From CAIPVR01 sp049316905 (GTDB taxonomy: Bacteria; Actinomycetota; Acidimicrobiia; Acidimicrobiales; Microtrichaceae): 10,475 nt of DNA. The translations under genes were made by a program, and so were the position numbers. The stretch spans positions 1-10,475 of the forward strand of contig JBMOJH010000116.1 in assembly GCA_049316905.1 (NCBI GenBank), written 5' to 3'. Position 1 is the first letter of the stretch, and the number at the start of each line of letters is the position of its first letter. Shown one piece after another: positions 6,311 to 10,475 of the stretch. Under the pieces are notes generated by a model. It ran no database searches. It saw nothing but the letters and a program-made list of their open reading frames with translations, and was not told the origin of the DNA.

Positions 6311-7704
6311 CAGGCCGTCCCGTCCGGCCGGACGCGGCGCCGGTGGTCCACGAGGCACGGCTGGGCGAGCTGCACGACCATCTTCGAGTGGTCGTTGTGG
6401 TAGCTCTCCGGGGGCTGCGCCGCGGTCAGCTCCCAGTCGCGCAGCAGCACGCAGAAGATGGTCTTGAGCTGCATCAGCGCGAAGGCGGCGCCCACGCAGC
6501 GGTGCCGACCGGCCCCGAAGGGGATCCAGTTCCACGGGTTGTCCAGGTCGTCCTGACGCGGCTCGATGTAGCGCGACGGGTCGAACCGGTCCGCGTCGTC
6601 GAACGCCTCGGCGAGCTGGTTCGACACCGCGGGGGACGCACCCACGAGCTTGCCCGCGGGGATGTGGAACCCCTCCACGTCGACCGGCTCCACCACCAGG
6701 CGCAGGAGCAGGATCAGCGGCGGGTGGAGCCGCAGCGTCTCCTTGATCGCCCCCTCGAGCCACGGCAGCTCGCGGAGGTCCTGGTAGGTGATCTCACCAC
6801 CGCCCTCCTCGGCCAGCGCGTCGATCTCGGCGATCACCTCCGCCATCACATCGGGGTTGCGGAGCAGCTCGATGATCAGCCACGACGCCGTGGTGGAGGT
6901 CGTGTGGTGCCCGGCGAACATCATCGAGATGAACATCCCGGTGATCACGTCCGCCGAGAAGTGCTCGTTGCCGTCCTCGTCCTTGATCGACATCAGCACG
7001 TCGACGAGGTCGCGCTCCTCGCCCTCGGCGGGCGGCCCTGCCTCCCGCCGGCGCTGCATGATCCCCTCGATGATCCCGACCAGCTCGGCCCGCGCCGCGT
7101 CACGGCGACGGAAGCTCTCGATGTCGGCGTACGGGTCGACGAACGCGATGGCGTCGGTGCCGCGCTCGAGGTCGTGGAACAGCTCGGCCACGTGGACGTC
7201 GAGCTCCTCGCGGAACTTGGGGCCGATCAGGCACGACGTGGACGTGTAGATGAACAACTCGGCGGTGAAGTCGAGCAGGTCGATGCGACCCTCCTCCTCC
7301 CAGCCGGCGAGCATCCGCTCGATCTCGGTGGTGATGGTCGCCGCGTGACCGCGCATGAACTTGTCGCGCAGCGACTGGTTGTGCAGCGCCCGGCGGCGCT
7401 CCTCCGGCGACGCGTCGAAGACCACGCCCTCGCCGAACACCGGCGTCATGAACGGGTAGGCCGCGGCCTGGTCGAGCTCCTCGTCCGAGGCGCGGAAGAA
7501 CACCTCGTTGGCCTCGGCGCCGGTGAGGAGCACCACGTCCTTGTCGGCGAGGCGGAACTCCCCGACGTCGCCGCACTCCTCGCGCACCCGCCACATCAGG
7601 CCGATCGGGTCGGACCGCAGCCCCTCGAGGTGGCCGGTGCCCCCGTCGTCACCCGACACCTTCGGCGGCGCCGTGCCCGACCCGCTGCCGACGTCGTCGC
7701 CCAT
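6310..7704 (-). CDS. cyp51: Cytochrome P450 CYP51, sterol 14alpha-demethylase homologue
   Basis: A 464-residue soluble P450 strongly resembling M. tuberculosis CYP51 (451 residues, from memory). The CYP51 B-prime signature is present, YPFMTPVFGEGVVFDASPEE (83-102). Also seen: YTSTSCLIG (153-161), VDPYADIESFRRRD (189-202), I-helix FAGHHTTS (263-270) with the His267-Thr268 pair typical of CYP51, ExxR Glu322/Arg325 in KETLRLHPPL, haem loop FGAGRHRCVG with Cys403, and the tail QPPESYHNDHSKMVVQLAQP. Known reaction: three-step oxidative removal of the sterol 14alpha-methyl group as formate. Phe85 is at the position where Phe favours C4-monomethyl sterols such as obtusifoliol. The ATG at 7704 overlaps the SDR stop (TGATG), with GGAGGA ahead of it. 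Most bacteria with CYP51 make no sterol, so the native substrate is uncertain. The first 15 or so residues are a low-complexity extension. Confidence 0.95.
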   Translation of the reverse strand: MGDDVGSGSGTAPPKVSGDDGGTGHLEGLRSDPIGLMWRVREECGDVGEFRLADKDVVLLTGAEANEVFFRASDEELDQAAAYPFMTPVFGEGVVFDASPEERRRALHNQSLRDKFMRGHAATITTEIERMLAGWEEEGRIDLLDFTAELFIYTSTSCLIGPKFREELDVHVAELFHDLERGTDAIAFVDPYADIESFRRRDAARAELVGIIEGIMQRRREAGPPAEGEERDLVDVLMSIKDEDGNEHFSADVITGMFISMMFAGHHTTSTTASWLIIELLRNPDVMAEVIAEIDALAEEGGGEITYQDLRELPWLEGAIKETLRLHPPLILLLRLVVEPVDVEGFHIPAGKLVGASPAVSNQLAEAFDDADRFDPSRYIEPRQDDLDNPWNWIPFGAGRHRCVGAAFALMQLKTIFCVLLRDWELTAAQPPESYHNDHSKMVVQLAQPCLVDHRRRVRPDGTA

Positions 7705-8486
7705 CACGAGTCCTCCGTTCGCACCGGCGCCTCCGGCTGCACCTCGAGCAGCGCCCAACGCGTCCCCCGGGGCACCGACACCATGGCCAGCACCGCATCC
7801 GCGAGCTCGACCGCCCGCAGCCCGCCCGAGTGGCGCAGGAAGCCCCACTCGCTCCACGCGGCGACCACCTTGTTCACCGAGCCCTCGCTCCACGTGGTGC
7901 CCTGCTCGGTGGTGGACGGCCCGGGACGGACCACCCCCACGCGCACGCCGGTGCCCTCGCACTCCATCGCCATCGCGGCGGCGAAGCCCTCGAGCCCGGC
8001 CTTCGACGCCGCGTACCCGGCCACGTGGGGCCGGGGCCGCACGGCCACCTCGGAGGTCACGAACACCACGTCGCCGCGGCGGCGCGCCACCATCTGCGGC
8101 ACCAGTGCGTGCACCAGGGCCTGCGCGCCGAGCAGGTTCACCTGCATCTGGCGCGTGAACTCGACGGGATCGGCCCAGGTGTCCACGGGCTGCACGTCAC
8201 CGGCGTTCGACACCAGCACCTCGACCGTGCCGACCGTGGCCTCGGCGGCCGCGCCGAACGCGGCGACCGACCCGGGGTCGGTCAGGTCCAGCGGCAACGC
8301 CACCGCCTCGCCGCCGTCCTCCCGGATCCGGTCGGCCAGTTCGTCGAGGCGCTCGACGCGGCGGGCGCCCAGCACCACCGGGTGACCGGCACGGGCCAGG
8401 CGCAGCGCGGTGGCGGCGCCGATGCCGGAGGAGGCGCCGGTGACCACGGCGGGGCGGCGCTCGGGATGGGGTTCGAACCGCGGCAT
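7704..8486 (-). CDS. Short-chain dehydrogenase/reductase (classical SDR)
   Basis: A 260-residue NAD(P)-dependent oxidoreductase. Seen: cofactor motif TGASSGIG (16-23), an Arg-rich second strand end GARRVERL that favours NADP, DLTD (67-70), NAG (94-96), and the catalytic set Asn117, Ser145, Tyr158 and Lys162 (YAASK). The C-terminal substrate lobe begins at RPGPSTTEQG. It sits between two P450 genes with one-base TGATG overlaps at both ends (start 8486, stop 7704), with GGGAG seven bases before its ATG, so it is made together with them. The natural inference is oxidation of an alcohol formed by a P450, or a sterol-type keto/hydroxyl interconversion. The equivalent slot in M. tuberculosis holds the oxidoreductase Rv0765c. 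Substrate unknown. Confidence 0.93.
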   Translation of the reverse strand: MPRFEPHPERRPAVVTGASSGIGAATALRLARAGHPVVLGARRVERLDELADRIREDGGEAVALPLDLTDPGSVAAFGAAAEATVGTVEVLVSNAGDVQPVDTWADPVEFTRQMQVNLLGAQALVHALVPQMVARRRGDVVFVTSEVAVRPRPHVAGYAASKAGLEGFAAAMAMECEGTGVRVGVVRPGPSTTEQGTTWSEGSVNKVVAAWSEWGFLRHSGGLRAVELADAVLAMVSVPRGTRWALLEVQPEAPVRTEDS

Positions 8487-9709
8487 CAGCGCACTCCCGC
8501 TCTCGGCGTGATCGAGGTGGGCACCCGGGAGAACCCGCGCACGTTGATCGAGTGGACCCGCTCCAGGCCGTCGGGATCCACGTCGTAGGTCCCGATCGCG
8601 GCGACGAGCTCCTCGAGCGCCACCCGGGCCTCCAACCGGGCGAGCGACGCCCCCAGGCAGAAGTGCCGCCCGAAGCCGAAGCTCGCGAGCTGCGGCAGCG
8701 GCTCATCGCGGTCGAGGTCGTAACGGTCGGGATCCGCGAACACCCGGGGATCGCGGTTCGCGGCGCCGGCGAGGAGCAGCACCCGGTCCCCGGCGGGAAT
8801 CACCCTGTCGTGCAGCGGGATGTCGACCGTGGCGAGGCGGGCGAGCATCTGGCTGGAGGTGTCGTAGCGCAGCGTCTCCTCGACCCACATGGGGATGCGG
8901 GACGGGTCCGAGAACGGCTTGGCCCGCTCGTCGGGGTTGCGCCACCCCCAGTACCAGGCATTGGCGAGCAGCTTGGTGGTGGTCTCGTTGCCCGCCACCA
9001 CCATCAGGAACAGGAAGCCGGTGATCTCGTCGTCGGTGAGTCGGTCGCCGTCGAGCTCCACCTCGAGCAGCGCGGAGGTGAGGTCGTCGGTCGGTCGGGC
9101 CCGGCGCTGGGCGAGCATGTCGGCGTAGTAGACGACGAGCTCCAGTGCGGCCGCGGCCCCCTCCGGCGGCACGTCGCGGACCCCCTCCTCGCGGTGCACG
9201 AGGAGGTCGGAGAGCCGGCGCAGCTCCTCCCGGTCGGCCACCGGCACGCCCATCATCTCGGAGATGACGTCCATGGGCATGCGTCCGGCGAAGTCCGAGA
9301 TGAAGTCGAGGTCGTCGCGGCGCTCCAGCATGCGGGCGATGTAGTCGCGGGCGATCTCGCGGATGCGCGGCTCCAGCTCGGCCACGCGCCGGGGCGTGAA
9401 GCCCTTCGACACCAGGCCCCGCATTCGGCCGTGCATCGGCGGATCCATCGCGAGGAACGACATGGTGCGGTGCGCATGGGGGCCGGACGCCGCGGGATCG
9501 AGCGACACGCCGTGGGCGTTGGACAGCCGCTCGTAGTCGCGGAAGCCCTCGAGCACGTCCGCGTGGCGCGACAGCGCCCAGAAGCCGAGCTCCTCGTTGC
9601 GGTAGAGGGGGGCCTCCTCGCGGAGGCGGGCGTAGGTCGGGTACGGGTCCTCGTGGATCTCGTAGGCCCACGGGTCGTAGACCAGCGGGTCGGTGCCGGT
9701 CGTGCTCAT
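8486..9709 (-). CDS. Cytochrome P450, bacterial class I type (CYP123-like by position)
   Basis: A 407-residue soluble P450. Seen: N-terminal DPWAYEIHEDPYPTYARLREEAPLYRN, C-helix region MDPPMHGRMRGLVSKGFTPRRV (88 onward), I-helix VAGNETTT (238-245), ExxR Glu278/Arg281 in EETLRYD, and haem loop FGFGRHFCLG with Cys351. Length and motifs are ordinary for actinobacterial P450s. It is the first enzyme gene after the regulator (22-base gap) and has a good GGAGGGG ribosome binding site 9 bases before ATG 9709. Its stop overlaps the SDR start (TGATG). The equivalent M. tuberculosis gene is cyp123 (Rv0766c), an orphan P450; the assignment rests on gene order and general resemblance and was not searched. 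Substrate unknown; presumably a hydrophobic compound related to that of CYP51, with the downstream ferredoxin as donor. Confidence 0.93.
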   Translation of the reverse strand: MSTTGTDPLVYDPWAYEIHEDPYPTYARLREEAPLYRNEELGFWALSRHADVLEGFRDYERLSNAHGVSLDPAASGPHAHRTMSFLAMDPPMHGRMRGLVSKGFTPRRVAELEPRIREIARDYIARMLERRDDLDFISDFAGRMPMDVISEMMGVPVADREELRRLSDLLVHREEGVRDVPPEGAAAALELVVYYADMLAQRRARPTDDLTSALLEVELDGDRLTDDEITGFLFLMVVAGNETTTKLLANAWYWGWRNPDERAKPFSDPSRIPMWVEETLRYDTSSQMLARLATVDIPLHDRVIPAGDRVLLLAGAANRDPRVFADPDRYDLDRDEPLPQLASFGFGRHFCLGASLARLEARVALEELVAAIGTYDVDPDGLERVHSINVRGFSRVPTSITPRAGVR

Positions 9710-9731
9710 GCCGTCGCTCCCCTCCGGAGGT

Positions 9732-10358
9732 TCACCGCTCCCCCATCACCAGTTCGGCCACCTCGGCGAGCCGCGCCGGGAGGTCCCGGTAGGCCAGGTG
9801 GCCGGTGCCTGCATGGACCAACGCGCCCGACACGGTGAGGTCGAGCGCCCGCACGATCGCGGGGTCCTGGTCCTCCCCCACGGCGACCACGAGACGCCGG
9901 TGCATCTCCGCACCGATGCGGTCGCGCAGGAGGGCCACGTCGGGTGCCGGCGCCATCATGGCCACCGTGCACGCCGCGGCCAGCTGGGGCTCGTCGGCCA
10001 CCAGCAGCGCCAGGTCCCGCAGGGTGGCCGCCGCCCGCTCGCTCGGCGACGCGCCGGCGGCGAAGGGGGTGTCGTCCATCGCGGCCAGCCGGCGCCAGAA
10101 CATCTCGGTCACGAGGTGCTCGCGCGAGCCGAAGTACGTGTACGCGGTGGCCGGTGCGACCTCGGCCCGGCGGGCCACGTTGCGCACGGTGAGCCCGTCG
10201 TAGCCGCCGTCGCGCAGCTCCTCGAGCGCCGCGTCCACCAGGCGTTGCACCGTGGCCGCCTGCCGGTCGCTGAGGTGGCGCCGGGTCGTCTCCGCCGGGG
10301 CCTCGGGAACGCCCCGGGGGGCGGCCGACGGCGTTGCGACGAGCGGCGAACTGGACAT
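9732..10358 (-). CDS. TetR/AcrR-family transcriptional regulator, likely repressor of the cyp51 operon
   Basis: A 208-residue regulator. The N-terminal 25 residues are disordered-looking. The DNA-binding domain follows: VQRLVDAALEELRDGGYDGLTVRNVARRAEVAPATAYTYFGSREHL (about 37-82), with a helix-turn-helix and the TetR hallmark YxYFxSREHL. The C-terminal ligand domain is of ordinary length (SERAAATLRDLALLV through LAEVAELVMGER). I chose ATG 10358 over the GTG at 10382: the predicted -10 lies only 8 bases upstream of this ATG, so the mRNA would start at or just before it and the GTG would not be transcribed. The gene is 22 bases upstream of the first P450 in the same direction and probably cotranscribed with it. 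A palindrome covers its start codon, which suggests autorepression and control of the operon by a substrate or product. Counterpart by position in M. tuberculosis: Rv0767c. Confidence 0.88.
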   Translation of the reverse strand: MSSSPLVATPSAAPRGVPEAPAETTRRHLSDRQAATVQRLVDAALEELRDGGYDGLTVRNVARRAEVAPATAYTYFGSREHLVTEMFWRRLAAMDDTPFAAGASPSERAAATLRDLALLVADEPQLAAACTVAMMAPAPDVALLRDRIGAEMHRRLVVAVGEDQDPAIVRALDLTVSGALVHAGTGHLAYRDLPARLAEVAELVMGER

Positions 10359-10366
10359 GTGTCCAG
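10351..10366. promoter_or_regulatory. Palindromic operator-like site over the tetR start codon
   Basis: CTGGACA-TG-TGTCCAG has perfect 7-bp arms around a 2-base centre, and on the minus strand it includes the ATG of the regulator. It directly abuts the predicted -10 element, so a bound dimer would cover the transcription start. This is the expected size and place for a TetR autorepression site. The binding protein is inferred, not shown. Confidence 0.65.
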
Positions 10367-10395
10367 ACAGTAGTCCGGTCACGGTCGACCGGCAA
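10367..10395 (-). promoter_or_regulatory. Predicted promoter of the tetR-cyp51 operon, probably leaderless
   Basis: On the minus strand, TTGCCG (10390-10395) and TACTGT (10367-10372) are separated by exactly 17 bases. The ATG of the regulator begins 8 bases after the -10, so transcription should begin at or within a base or two of the start codon. That gives a leaderless mRNA, which is common in actinobacteria. No ribosome binding site is seen before this ATG, which fits. The spacer contains a further inverted repeat, CCGGTC/GACCGG (10375-10392). Confidence 0.6.
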
Positions 10396-10475
10396 CGGGT
10401 TCCGAGGGACCCTCCGGCCGGCGGCGAGGGGGCGACGGCCGGGACGAGGGAGCACCGGGACGCGGCGGGGGGGGG

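Noticed and set aside
6343..8385. A 680-residue open frame on the plus strand antisense to CYP51 and the SDR
   Set aside because: It is the antisense shadow of well-supported GC-rich genes. Its translation is rich in His, Arg and Gln with no recognisable domain.
8552..9838. A 428-residue plus-strand open frame over the first P450
   Set aside because: It is a shadow of a complete P450 with all hallmark motifs on the other strand.
10359..10382. GTG start of the regulator at 10382
   Set aside because: It lies within the predicted promoter, upstream of the likely transcription start. The ATG at 10358 gives a normal TetR N terminus.

Overview
The window is high-GC DNA (about 70% by eye). All ten genes I can support lie on the minus strand, so they are read from the right end of the window to the left. 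The MurT/GatD pair, the CYP51-ferredoxin block, frequent GTG starts and stop/start overlaps point to an actinobacterium. A member of Acidimicrobiia, or another non-mycobacterial actinobacterium, is my inference and is not proven. The run of nine G at the right edge suggests a contig end.

Right part (about 10395 down to 3144): a promoter and a palindromic operator-like site precede a TetR-type regulator. Seven genes follow in one direction: a class I-type bacterial P450 (CYP123-like), a short-chain dehydrogenase, a CYP51 sterol 14alpha-demethylase homologue, a small ferredoxin with a CxxHxxC site, an NTF2/SnoaL-like protein, an aldehyde dehydrogenase, and a 3-hydroxyisobutyrate dehydrogenase-family oxidoreductase. 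The junctions from the first P450 to the aldehyde dehydrogenase overlap by 1 or 4 bases, so this is almost certainly one operon. The order from TetR to the NTF2-like protein matches, as I remember it, the Mycobacterium tuberculosis cyp51 locus (Rv0767c to Rv0762c). The two dehydrogenases appear to extend that block. The set looks like an oxidative pathway for a sterol- or terpenoid-like compound: P450 hydroxylation, then alcohol and aldehyde oxidation, with the ferredoxin as electron donor. The substrate is unknown and no ferredoxin reductase is present.

Middle: a perfect 27-bp inverted repeat (3083-3142) sits just after the last operon gene and separates it from the next unit.

Left part (3006 down to 13): murT and gatD overlap by 4 bases and encode the lipid II isoglutaminyl synthase that amidates peptidoglycan stem-peptide glutamate. 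Directly after gatD there are two 55-bp identical repeats with a 60-bp period. Last comes a seven-helix hemolysin III/PAQR-family membrane protein. No RNA genes, insertion sequences or CRISPR array were seen. No gene-free stretch exceeds 300 bases.
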